DNA from: Utricularia gibba
Lineage: Eukaryota; Streptophyta; Magnoliopsida; Lamiales; Lentibulariaceae
Assembly: GCA_002189035.1 (NCBI GenBank)
Contig: NEEC01000024.1
Coordinates: forward strand, 186,001 to 250,000
DNA: 64,000 bases
Reading direction: 5' to 3'
The position numbers and the translations under genes were made by a program. The notes below the pieces were generated by a model, which searched no databases, was not told where the DNA came from, and saw nothing but the letters and a program-made list of their open reading frames with translations. This document shows positions 9,834-21,659 of the stretch, in pieces (within the stretch, counting starts at the first letter, position 1; each line of letters starts with the position of its first letter).

Positions 9834-11766
9834 TCACAGTTTCTTTTGCTGGTGACGAACCCCAGCTATGAAACCTTCTGTATAAGCTGTGTTCTTGAAT
9901 ATTGCCTGCAGGCATAGACCATCAATTAATTACATAAATAATTACACCAAACTCGACTCTTTTACCTACCGCAGTGTTTTTCAACTCTACTTCAAGTTGC
10001 TTCCTTATGCCGTCTGACAAAAACGTCAGGTGTTCTTGATGCTTTTCAGTGTTACCATCTCTAGTCTGCACCAAGCAAACATAAAATACCAGTCTTCCAT
10101 AGAAATGGGAGTACCAAAAATCAAAAAGTGATGCCCTTCAAATACCTCGGAAATAACCATCGATGTCACTTTTTCTATTATCTCTTCTACAAATGTTCCA
10201 GGATTGGCAAAGGATGTTGCCTTCTCTACTGGATTCACCTTTGCAGGCCCCTCCGATATCTTCACAGCTTAAAGGATAAAAACAAAGAGAAAATTTAGGC
10301 AATGAACAAACATTCAAAAAAGAAAACAGCCCAACATAGCATGCCTTCAATCGATGTTGACTTGGTGTTGTTATCATTCTCAAAAGATCCAGATGCTCCT
10401 GCTTTCTCAGGAATCTCAAACATCGTGGTCATATCAGATGGAACAAGAGTAGCCAGATCTGGAGGTTGATCTTTCCCTACAGATGTGTTAGCCTGTGAAC
10501 AGAGAAGTAAACAAATAAAAACGAAAAACTGGAATGATAGTATTTGGCCCCACTTACAAAATATTACCTCAAGGTCAACATATGCAGGGGTTTTTCCAAC
10601 TGAAATGAGAAATTTGTCCAGATCACATGCTTTAAGAGCTGCAAAGCGATATAGTTAAGGGATGAAAAAAATTCAAAAAAGAATACTTGCATCAGGGATA
10701 TTAAAAGATAAAATCTAAACAATAACTTATGGACTCTAGGGCTGATTATTAAATGTTATCACTTACAGATAGACGTATCGTTAGATAAAGGGTGGAAGAA
10801 GCAGCATTCCTGAGTTTTAAATCCTCGATCCAGTAACAGAGATACATGCCTGAAAAAAAAAATAATAATAGCGAGCGTAAGTTTTCAAGGAGTACATTAA
10901 GAAGGAAATTACATACTCACCGAGGCATACCTTGCAGATTCATTGATAAGAGCAAAAGGAGTAACACAACCTAGAGGAACCTACATTACGCAACATGCAT
11001 AAAAGTAAGGCCTTAAAACCCATCTACCCCTATGTGCACACCAGTAAGAAGAAAGCACAGGCAGTTCGTGCCTGAAGAATTTTCGTAATTGCCTCTTCTG
11101 GAGCCATTCTTAAACCTCCCTTTCCAAGCCCAAGCCTTTGGGAAAGAACTGCACAGCGTCGAAAGTGGAGAAGCAGCAGCCGTAACCAAGTTACGAAACA
11201 AAAAACCTTCGAAGTACAAACCTTTAAGATCGACCTTTGTCTCCACTAAAGCGGAGACAATGTAAAACCTTTGCTTCTTATCCTTTCAAAAATATAAAGA
11301 AGCATCTAATCAAAAACTGAACAACAAAGAGGAAACCAGTACGCACTCATCTACATCCCATCGTTACCTTTAAAAACAGATTTTTAGACAACGCACCCTT
11401 CAAATGCCCAATATACCTTGCCTGGTATAAAAGAAAATCACATTTAGCTATTCACCTGTAAGACAAAACACCAAACTAAAGTCTTATACCTGAGCTTCCA
11501 CTGTCACAACAAAAGGATGGTCGTACTTAGAAAAACTTATTTGAAGCTCCTGAAAGAAATAATCTAAAGTATTAACAAGACGAAGGCCATTAGACAAGAC
11601 AAATAACAGAAAATCGATCAGAAACATATGTAACCAAAGCCAACGAAAATGAACAATTCTTGAAGTTTTAGTTCAGCCACTTCATCCTCAAATTTGGCAA
11701 TGAATATAATAAAGCAGACAGATAAACCTCCAAACGTGAAAGAAGATGGCCCTTGGCATGTCCCAT
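9834..11766 (-). CDS. PRORSD1: YbaK/ProX-type aminoacyl-tRNA editing protein (prolyl-tRNA synthetase-associated domain), 12 exons
   Basis: Exons read on the minus strand: 11728-11766, 11490-11549, 11368-11421, 11222-11282, 11072-11148, 10931-10980, 10767-10849, 10568-10638, 10345-10492, 10146-10267, 9970-10065, 9834-9905. They join in phase to 310 codons ending TGA. Known role of the family: free-standing deacylase that clears mischarged tRNA-Pro (ProXp-ala type) in translation quality control. The catalytic-type Lys lies in LFLKDKKQ and the GxxxP loop in PLGCVTPF (about residues 51 and 102). A second half with an acidic linker, then FVEEIIEKV and a basic C-terminus, matches plant homologues of about 300 residues. 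An in-frame TGA lies upstream of the chosen ATG with no other ATG between. All introns are short (64-178 bp). Most are GT-AG, but the one at 10981-11071 starts with GC, and that at 10268-10344 starts with GC or uses a GT nine bases further in. The frame is intact, so the gene is probably functional. The splice model is inferred by eye. Confidence 0.9.
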
Positions 11767-12029
11767 ATCTTCTGACAGATTAACGCAAGCAGCAGCCGGG
11801 GTCTCTCGGCGGCTTTCCGACGAGAAACGCGGGACTCAATAATATCCTTTTGAGGTAAGAACACGGGGACGGACCTAGCCCATTACCAGGAGTGCAACGG
11901 GCTTTGCCCATTCAAGCGTATTTAGTCATTATGTTTGGACTTGGACCGAATTTTTATATACTTTTTTGAGTTTAAAACACACAATGTATTTGTATGTGGA
12001 TTACAGTTATTTGAGTTTATATTTGTATC

Positions 12030-12584
12030 AAGCGATGAACGTTGGGCCGGGCCGGACTGGCCCGACCCTATTTCAGAAAGCCTCACCAAGTTTCTGATGA
12101 GGCCCGAGCTAAAGCCCGATTACATAAAAATATGATTAATGTAGTCGTACCCTAATTATTCATAGGGCCGGGCTGGCTCTACCCGACCATGAGTTTACCA
12201 TATAATAAATAAAATTTTTAAAAAAATTTAAATATTAATATATATTTAATATTATTTAAATAATTTATATATAAAAATTTAAAATTATTATATAAATTAT
12301 TAATTCATATTATCTATCCGAAAAATAAAATAGTATATATAAAGTGAATTTAAACTATTCAAAATTAAAAATAATTATAATTATTATATATAAAAATTCT
12401 ATTTTTAAATTGGCCCAAGCCCCGTCGGGCTTTAAGGCTGGAAGCCCAATCGGTCCTAAGGTCTTAGGGCTTCGGGTCAGGAAGCTCGACAATCTTTCGG
12501 GTCGTCAATGTATAGGCCTAAGCCTGATGTTTTTAGGGTTGGGCCGAGCCGGCCCATGGGCTTGGGCTTTAACTCTCATCCCTA
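12030..12584. mobile_element. hAT-like MITE (555 bp) upstream of the editing gene
   Basis: The right end reads AACTCTCATCCCTA and the left end AAGCGATGAACGTT, imperfect inverted repeats of the hAT type (TAGGGATG). The flanks tttgtatc (12022-12029) and tttgtatg (12585-12592) match in 7 of 8 bases, as expected for an aged 8-bp hAT target duplication. GGGCCGGGCC-type words border an AT-rich core. No transposase frame. It lies about 260 bp upstream of the start codon of the minus-strand gene, so it may sit in or near that promoter. Confidence 0.75.
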
Positions 12585-12659
12585 TTTGTATGTGTTTGAT
12601 ACATAGAAGTGAATGTATCCTATGTTCTTGTAAACAATAAAAAGAATAAAGTTATGGTT

Positions 12660-13770
12660 ACCTGAAAAACAAGGAAATTTGTGTTTCTTTTGTTCATATT
12701 AGAGAATAACACTAAGGATAGTGTTATAGGGTTTGAAAATTTTAAACTATTTTTTCAAAGATTTCATAACATCAAGTGGCGATTTGTGGAGATGTGACAA
12801 ATATTGGTAATCCAAAAAATGGAAAAATCTAAGGTATTCATACACCACAGAAAAAAATTCCACTAAGACTTTAAAAAGAAATGAACAAGGATTTTTCCCG
12901 AAAACTACAAGGACTTTGGAGATGTTGCTCCCTTCATTTGTTGATCCTCCATCCCAAAAAACTAATTCTTGTCCCTTTCTTCCTTATGATATATACCTAT
13001 ACAAAATTGGGTGACAAAAGGTGACTTCCCATTTTTTACCATACTTCTAAATCCATATCTCTATAAAAAAGGATACATTCTCTCATTTTAGAAAAGTTGT
13101 TATGGGGAAGCAAAACATCCTTTTCAACTCAAGGAGATGGCACCCTAACTATTAGTTTGGTTCAAATCCAATGGAAAAGGCAAAACCTAAATACAAGGTG
13201 GCAAAAGCCCAAGGTACCTTACTATGCATGACAAACTTATTAAGGTCATGCATCAGTTTTCCATGGAAGACCAAAGGGGTATACCTTCTAGTGTCTACAT
13301 CTCATCCACCCCAATAATGTTCATATTCATGCTTCAATGCCACCTATCGGGAGTTCGCAACTTTTCCATAGATCTAGAAATATATTGTCATTGCGAGAGA
13401 AATGGAGAGAAAGGTATTTTAAAAATGAGAAGATGCATCTTCTAACCAAACTTTATGTACGTATAAATACTATAAAAAGGAAGAAAACAAGGACCACCTT
13501 TTCATAAAGTTTGGTTTTTGTAAACTTTTTTGTAAACCCGCATAGAAAGCAAAGAAATCTTCTGAAGTTCTTGTAACTTTCTGGTCTTTTTTTCTTCAAG
13601 ATCATAGTGAAAATCTTTCTCCTTGTGTGTAAGCAACCTCAATTTTTAGTATTCTTGGGTTATCAATGTTGAACTTCTTCTTCGTTTTCCACCAAATGCT
13701 TCAAAGTTAGTAGATGTTACACAAATGAAAGCAAAAATAGTGTAACATCCATAAACTCCATAATATTTGG
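12660..13770 (+). repeat. Probable LTR of a decayed gypsy element (borders uncertain)
   Basis: A TATA-like ataaatactataaaaagg (13464-13481) is followed by a T-rich R/U5-like stretch with aagaaatcttc and a possible primer site ttggcaccatctttcg at 13770-13785 (compare TTGGCGCCGTCTGTGGG, a common plant gypsy primer site). No partner LTR was found and the left border is not visible. Best treated as a hypothesis. Confidence 0.35.
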
Positions 13771-16700
13771 CACCATCTTTCGAATGAGATTAGCCTCACA
13801 CTTTGTTCTCTTCATTGAGCAACAACATGCGAACTCAAGCTTTTGTAAGTTTTGTTTTACTAAAGCCACAAACAATGGACCATCCAATTACAGGATCTCA
13901 TCAAGGATACTTGGGTAGAACTCTCATCTTCATGTAGGGTAAAGTGGGGAACAACCACCATAGGGTCATTTGAAGGACTACACTCTTTTTACTCACACTT
14001 TTGAGGTGGCTACAACCAATTCTTATTTTGAAGCACATGCAGTCGTTTTCTTCCAGAAAATGAAGGCCATCATGGAAGCATTCTCATGGAATTCATAGAG
14101 CAATATCTAAAATTAGACACAACCTACTTGGGATTAGCGTAAGCCAAGAAGGAGCCAAAGAAGAAGTTGGCACTTGTGAGAGAGGCACAAACGTGAGGTA
14201 ACCTCGCACCCATAGAGCCAAAGGAGAGCTTAGATCATATTTACCTACCCATAAGATGAATGGATAAGCTTGGAGGCTAACTCCCAAGGATAGACCCCCA
14301 TACATTCACTAGTGCTCATGCTACAAATTTATGAGTACCTAGAGGACCATGACGCTGAGATGGCTAGAGAGTTGGTGGTTGAACTGGAAGTCATCAAAAG
14401 GCACAACCAATGCACTATAGTGGATGACAAGGAGGCCCCGAAGAACTACTCAGCATATTAAGATGCCGCTCATTGGATTTACCTCCAAAAGGTATATCTT
14501 GTGAAAAAAAAATTATGGAGGCCTACCAAGTTGATGAGAGGGAGAGGAGCTCCTCATTATGGAGGCCTACCAAGTTGGGCTATTGGATGCCCAATGGGCT
14601 CCCCAAATTCAATGGTGAAGGAGATCCTTGTCAGCATTTCAATTTGTTTGATATTAGACGATCCCTCTTATGTACCACTGATTGTTTGATATTGATACTA
14701 TTGCACACAAGGAGAGAGAGTGAATGGCTCCTATTAAGATCAAACCAATGAATACCTCTGAGAAAGTAAAGGTGTTCATGGGATAGAAGGCTTTTTGGGC
14801 TCTAAAAAGGACACCGCTGAGAAGGAGAGAGAGTGAATGGCACCTTTGGTGAATAGGGGAAGAAATGACCGCCAACAATCCCTGAGACCTCTAAAAATAG
14901 GGCCCCATACAAGGTTCACCCTAAGAAGTGACTTGAGGGAGAAGGGCCAATTAGGTGAATCAAAGTATAAGGAATGGCCAAGGTAGATAAGTCATCATGA
15001 GTTACCTTGCTAGAAGCTATGTATGAACCGACCTATCATGGGGAGATCAACTAGGTAGAGTGGGAGAAAGAGGTATGAAACTTCTATGGCTCTTAGGTTT
15101 ATATATTCCCATATTCCTAGTGCAAGGTTATTTGACTTTATTGTTTTGGATGTGAACCCTACATATTGTGATACTATTATTTGGCGTTGTGACCCCTTAG
15201 GCTCTACACAACAACCCTCACCCTTGTGAATTTTATTTTTGTTAGCCACACTTCCATGACACTACACATAGTAACCCTCTTGAGCAACAGGCCTTAACCT
15301 AGCAATCCCTGCTCATATGTGCTCGAATTAGCAACCCTAATTGAAACTAGGTCTTGCTAGATAGGACGCCCTTAAATGTAGAGTGACAAAGGAGGCCATG
15401 GCTGGGTATCTTTTCATTTGTTAGTGAACAAGGGGTTAAAACCAAATAACACTCAAGTGTCTTTGACAATGGGGATACACCTTAAAGACACAACACCTTG
15501 AAATGTACAATCAAAGATTTGGGATGTGTTCACACTAAGTTTTCAATGTAGTAAGGCAAGTGAAATTAGCACTTCCATAAATATCATACTTATGAATTTG
15601 TGTGCAGGGGTCTTTGGGTCCGATAAAGTACCCACATGACTTGAGAACATGCAATTATGTCACACAAGGTTGACCTTACTGGCCATTTATTAAAATCGTA
15701 ACTTAGTGCACTCAAGTCTACCCGTAGAACATAAATGTAGGCGCTACCCTTGCTGGGTGGAAACTATAGCAATCCTATGGAAATTGCTTCAATTTGATGA
15801 GTTGCTCCCATCAATGTGATGGAGAAAGGAGGAGACAATGATTTTGAGTTTCTACGAGATGCAAATTAGAGGTGGCTCTCACTCATATTGGCCACTGGAT
15901 GACAACCAACTACTCTCCTTAGAAAACACTAGCTGATGTGCCGAACTCCTTCGAACCTGAGGACTCTATGGGCTTGTTATAGCTGAATTATGATACTCTG
16001 TGTTCGTCATTAGCTATGCAAGAATGACTATGATGAATCGAATCTACATCGAGTGAAGAAGTTCCTAAATCCTTATCAAAGATGAATTTGTACAACATCT
16101 CAGTATTAGGGAGTAACTTATAGAGTAACTAGTGTATAAAGTGGATGGATCAAATTGGAGGTATAGTACCTAAGCCCCAAGAAGTAAAGGTAGGAGAGTG
16201 TTCCATCACTCTAAACATAAGAATGAGGGTGACATAATGACTGAGTTGATCCTATAGAATTTCACTTATCTCACTTTCTATTTAAAACTAAAAGAAGAAG
16301 AAGCAATAGGACAAATGAGTTTCAAGATACTAAGTTAGTGTGTTTTAACCTAGAACGCACCTCTTAAGATGAAACTAAGTCGACACATCTAAATGAAGAA
16401 ATGACTTTCACATGACACTTTGTCGATTCATGCTTCAAAACTCAGAATTTTGTTATTCATGCTTCTACCCTAGATACTCATGAACTATTATGCTTCTATT
16501 AGTTTGAGCTTGGGCTTTGAACAAGTTTAGTATCATTGTAGTGTAATCTGATCACATGCAATTTCTTGATTACTTTTATGTTATGAAATTAATATGTTTA
16601 ATAGTCAAATTAAGTGTTTTATGTGATATTTAGGCAATTTTTGTTTATCTTATGTGTAAGAATCTCACATCCATGTAAAAAAAAAAAAAGAACTAAAGAA

Positions 16701-18300
16701 ATAAGCATATCAATGGTAAAAGAGGAGAGTAGGGAGAGTGATGGGAAGGGAGAGTGAGGCTGGCTGTTAAAATCTCTATTTGGTAGAAAAGGTTCATGTT
16801 GCTATCGATGTGAGGGGAGAAGTGTTGGAAGAAGATGAAAAAAGTCAATCTCAAGAGCAAGAAGTGGGGGACGAACAACCAAGAATGAAAGATGAGGAAC
16901 AAATGTTTAGGCGATAGAAGGAATGCAGTGGATAAGTTGCTCACTTTTGATGCTGAAAAAGTAGTGTTTAACGAGTTCTAAAGCCGATGCACTCCTGTGA
17001 CCTATTTGATGCATTGCATAAAATTTATATGGCATTTCAAGGGTAAAAGTTAGTAATCAAGTCGGGGAAACGACATGAACTACAAAAATCAGTAAGCTCG
17101 GAGGTAGGGTGAGTGTTAGAGGGAGTTTCATGGAAACATGCTTGCGTCATTAGCAAGGACTCTCTAAGACTTGAGATTACGAATAAGTAGAAATAGGTGG
17201 GATAATTGCTTATGAAGATCCAAATTTCATTCTTTTATGTCCATGCACTGCATGTGTATTTTATATAATTTTTCTTTTTAATGGTTGGTATTTTCAGTGA
17301 TTGGTATTCATCATTTTTGCAATCTTACATGTCTAGGTTCCAAAGCAAAAAGAATGGTTTTGTTTGGGGGTTGGGGTAGGAGATATAATTTCTGCAAAGA
17401 TGTAGTTACTGTAGTGTGGTTCCTCAACATTCCTATTTCATAGTTCATAAAGAAAAAAATTTGTATCTTTTTATTGAATGATCCTTTTTGAATTGTTTTT
17501 GTTTTAAATTAAAGCCCTTCTTCTTAGCTTAAAAACAATATCAATCAAGGGCATATAATACATATAAAATTTTATGGGATACGATTTAATAGTTTGTGCA
17601 TTTGCTATCTACGTGTTGTATTCGTGATACTTTGTACTAATACTTAAGGGGACTTGTGGATGCACACTCTTATAGGCAAGGGATGCTTGAGGCAACTCAA
17701 ATTGAGGAATGAAGACTTCTAATGAAGGAGAGCACATGATTGAAATCATGTCAAAAGAACCAAGCTTATGCTAAATGGCATTTGGAAATGAGTGGCATCT
17801 ATTTCACAAATTCATTGAAGCAGAAGCAACTCTCACTTCTTCTACCTAATGTCTGACGCAGTCAACCAAGTTTCATTGGATAGAAGAAGGCATGAACATT
17901 GTGCAATGATAGGAAGATAGACTATGGAGTTACCCTATGTTCCTTAGCATGTTTCTTTTTTCAAACTCTCAATTCTTCTTTCCATTTTTAAACTATATTT
18001 CATGCCTTCTTGTTTTAAGACATCATGGCCATGACGGCCTATTACATTTCAAAGGCCAGCAATCAAGGGGATGATGTATAGAAAAGATTCATGGTTGTTG
18101 ATGAAGCTTATTAAGTAGGCTTATTTCAATGTTTGTAACATCATAGTCGTTGGTTGGTTTGTAAGATAGAGTGATTTTGAAAGCCATCTAACCCTAGATA
18201 AAGATGATGTGGGTTGCACTCACTAGGTACCCATTGCTAGAGCTATACAAAATGTGTTTATGAGCTACTCGGTCATCGTAGTGATTTCTTCCTTCATGGT
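13771..18300 (+). other. Very decayed retroelement-like sequence
   Basis: The only recognisable coding trace is a Gag-like stretch at about 14576-14670 (LPKFNGEGDPCQHF), resembling the LPxFxGxGDPxxH motif of plant gypsy Gags. A 25-bp word with gaggcctaccaagttg occurs twice within 60 bp (14518-14534 and 14561-14577). The rest has stops in all frames and no match I recognise. Short frames here are noise. Confidence 0.35.
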
Positions 18301-20689
18301 CCGTAATGCTGGTCCAAAGTTAATGGGAGATAAGACTTGGAAGAAAGGTTCATTCGACCTCTTGGTCCAAAGTATATAGAACTTCTCGGTAAGATCTTAG
18401 ACTTGAACAAAACCTCGGTGGAGCTGGCTGCATAAAAAGGAAAAAACGAGCAGAATAGGAAACAAGAAAAAGAAAGGAAAATGAAAAAGAGAAGGAAAAG
18501 AAAAGAAAACATAAAAAAGGAAAACGATTTGATGCGAGTCGTTCCGCAAAAATGTTAACTCGTAAAACACAAAATGTGTAGTACGGGTGTGGAACACAGA
18601 GAGTTGTTTTTCGAAGGAATCATGAAGTTACACCAAATACAACTATCACGATTTGTAAATGGGTTTATAAAGTTAAAGGTGGTAGAAACATAAATGATGA
18701 AGCTTGAATAAGTAAATTATAAACACACAATAGAAAAGAACTTAAGTAATACCTTAAATAAAGAGATGTCCCTGGGATAAGAATTCTGCCCAGATATGTT
18801 CGTCAGATCTCCACTCTTCTCTGCTCTTCTTGTGTATTTAGTTATTCGAGTTAGGAATTATCTATCCTCCCTTATACTCTTATGTAAGGAGGCATGGGAA
18901 TAATCTTACACTTCCTATCATGTTTTCACCTCTAACAAAACTCCACCAAAACTAGAATAAAATAGTAGATAAAACACATGAATTGAGATAACTACCCTAA
19001 TCTATATAAAACCTAAAACTTATATCATAACCCATAATTTGAAAATTCTAATTACATTTAGACATAGAAAATGAGCTAAAAGATGATAACAAAATGACAC
19101 TTAACAACCATGATTCCATTCTTTGACATGTTGACTTTATGTATGTAGGCTATTTTGAGTACTCACCTTTAGAATAGATTTTGCTTCTCATCCCTCTTGG
19201 TGTTTGGGGTTTAAATATGAGGATACGATAGTAAGGCGCCATTGTCTTCTTCATGATAAGAAGGCATGGCATCATGACACTTGATAACACTATGGGGAAT
19301 TATATTCGGATAATGGCATTATTTTTTCCTTAATTGATAATTTAGGTTACCTTATGTTTTTAATATTAAGTTTAAAAATAGAATATTAAAACAAATGAAG
19401 TCTAATTTTTATGCCAAAAATCAGTAGTAGTTAAAATGAGGCACAACAGGAAAATTGGTGGACAACATTAATGAGACATATTACTCTTAGGATAAAATCC
19501 CTACAACCAAAAACATGAAGAAGATATGATAGACATAAAGACCCATACATATGAAGAAAAGAGGAAAGGAGTAGAGATAGTTTTGCATAATGCCTAAAGG
19601 CATCTTTATGAACAAAAGAGATGATTTTCTGGAAGAATACATACAATATAGAGATATTAGATGCATCACACACAAATAGGAGAATAGAAGGATGAAGAAG
19701 GAGTATTTTATTTCAATTAAAGAATCCAAATCCTTATTCCAAACATACACTACCCTTAAATAGGAATAATGTAGCTAAAAACACACTTTGCTGATAATTT
19801 CTTCATTTGAACGTTTTACTTCAGCTTTTCATTTTACTATTGTGAGAGACTAGGAACAAGCTTTTACCTTTCTTTCATGAAGTTATCTTGTTAAGCTTAA
19901 GCATGCATGGCTAAAGTGTTCGTGGAAGCTTAGGGGGTAGAAGGGGTATGTGTTGAGTTAGTGTAGAGATCGAAACTTGAACACTTAAGTAGGAAGTAGA
20001 TCAAATGGTTGGAATGTGGCTACATATTTAGATTCTCATGGGTGAAGTTCAATAGTACCAGGTTGAGTGAGTCTTTCTTACATTACAAAATGGTAGACCA
20101 AAGTGCAATGTGTTCAAGAAAACATGAGAAGATTAAAATCAAAAATCATATAGACTTGTCCAGGTAGTTCTAGACTGTCTAAGGTTAGGAAAATATCATC
20201 GTATTTTGATATCAAAAGCTTAGCAAACACACCCCCTAAAGCCCTTGAGACATTAAGATTTTTCGTTTAGAAAATTCAGATATAAGACCTTGTTGTATTT
20301 TTACTTTTATCTTCATATCTTTTCTATTGCATTTCTATGATTCTTTTTTTCAAATATTATTCCTTGTAAAAATCCAAATGCATGAATGCTCACACCATAA
20401 GTACCAACTCCGTGTATTCAACCACGAATGTCATTATACATGTCATTCAGACTTTCACATCGTGCGTATTATGGATTACAAATTTATTTGATATATGCAT
20501 TTTCTAATTTGCACAACAACATTGAAATTTTTGTTTATCAAGTCATGAGGAAACTCATAAAAGCTGAAGTAATACAAGACATTCAAGTAGAACAACTTGG
20601 ACAACAATTACCTGATACTAGAGATTTGGTGTTTGAAAACTTATGGCTCTACATTATTGGTAGTCGGAAGAGGAATTTTATTGGAGTGC
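18301..20689. other. Intergenic or decayed repeat sequence, nothing recognised
   Basis: A purine-rich tract (aaggaaaa-type, 18430-18530) and generally AT-rich sequence. No coding region, repeat pair or RNA gene could be supported. It directly precedes the Athila-like LTR. Confidence 0.4.
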
Positions 20690-21587
20690 TGATGTTGAGT
20701 CATATTTAAACATATTTAGTGTTAGAGTATTAGGATTATGTGAATTGGAATAGGAAAAAAAGTCAAAACATGCATTGGTAATTGCTTTTGGTAAAAACAT
20801 GATTTGAGTCATTTTTCCCTTAGTCCAAGTGAAGGGTGGTCTTATTGTTCTTCCAAGACCATGTACGTCGGGCCCATTTGGGTTGAGCCACATTATTTGA
20901 CCAATTTGCAAAACAAAAATTACATGTTTGAATGCGGAGGAAGGATAAGGAAGGTTGGCAAAAAAAAAAAGGCAAGAAGATTGCAATAGATTCAACTAAC
21001 TGCGGCTGGTGTGGGAGACTAGTGTGAATAAAGAAAGGAAAAGATGCTGCCTATATAATTCCTTTCTCCCCATAATATTTGAGGACACATACCTATAGGG
21101 GGACAGATCATCCAAACACTTGTCTCTACTTTGGAGACTTTTTTTGGCCTGAGAAGGAGAAGATAGAGAGAAAACAGAACTAGATAATCGAACAATCATT
21201 TTATTTGTCTTGCAAATATTATTTCTTGCATCATATTTCTTGAACATGCACACTATTTCTATTTCATCTTTTTAATTTCCAACATGTTCAAATGCTTTCA
21301 TCATCTAATTCATGTACTCTGTTATCTGCTTAGAGTTTAGGAACCAGTAGAAGTCGTTTATTGATTTATGTAAGAGTTGAAACCCACTCTAGAAAACCCT
21401 CCTTTAATCCAGCTTACGCATAGGATCAACAACTAAAAATTGTGTACTCTCTGTGGATCGACCTACACTTACTATTGCTACATTCATTTCTTTGTGAATG
21501 AAATGTGGTTTTTTTGTTCAGCATACATTTTTTTTTAATGGAGAAAATCCATAGATTTGCTACATCTATAGAATTTTCCGTCTGTCA
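20690..21587 (+). repeat. 5' LTR of Athila-like gypsy element
   Basis: About 898 bp from tgatgttgagt to ccgtctgtca. It aligns in pieces with 41335-43817: ggattatgtgaattRgaatagg, cccttagtccaagtgaagg, tcttgcatcatatttc, ttgaacatgcacac and ccaacttatgcatag-like words appear in the same order. It is followed within a few bases by a tRNA-Asp type primer site, which fixes it as a 5' LTR. Confidence 0.8.
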
Positions 21588-21590
21588 AAA

Positions 21591-21608
21591 TAGCACCGTT
21601 GTTGGGGA
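21591..21608 (+). other. Primer-binding site, tRNA-Asp type (Athila-like)
   Basis: tagcaccgttgttgggga, a decayed form of TGGCGCCGTTGCCGGGGA. The second copy is at 43821-43838. Confidence 0.75.
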
Positions 21609-21659
21609 GCTAGGTTCTTTTTGATACGTAGATTGAGGGAACTGCAAGTGAAAATAGAG

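Noticed and set aside
11013-11246. 77-codon single-exon minus-strand frame
   Set aside because: It reads from exon 4 across an intron into a wrong frame of exon 5 of the editing gene; the spliced model explains it.
20428-20709. 93-codon plus-strand frame before the Athila LTR
   Set aside because: No recognisable motif, runs into the LTR start, length within chance for AT-rich sequence.
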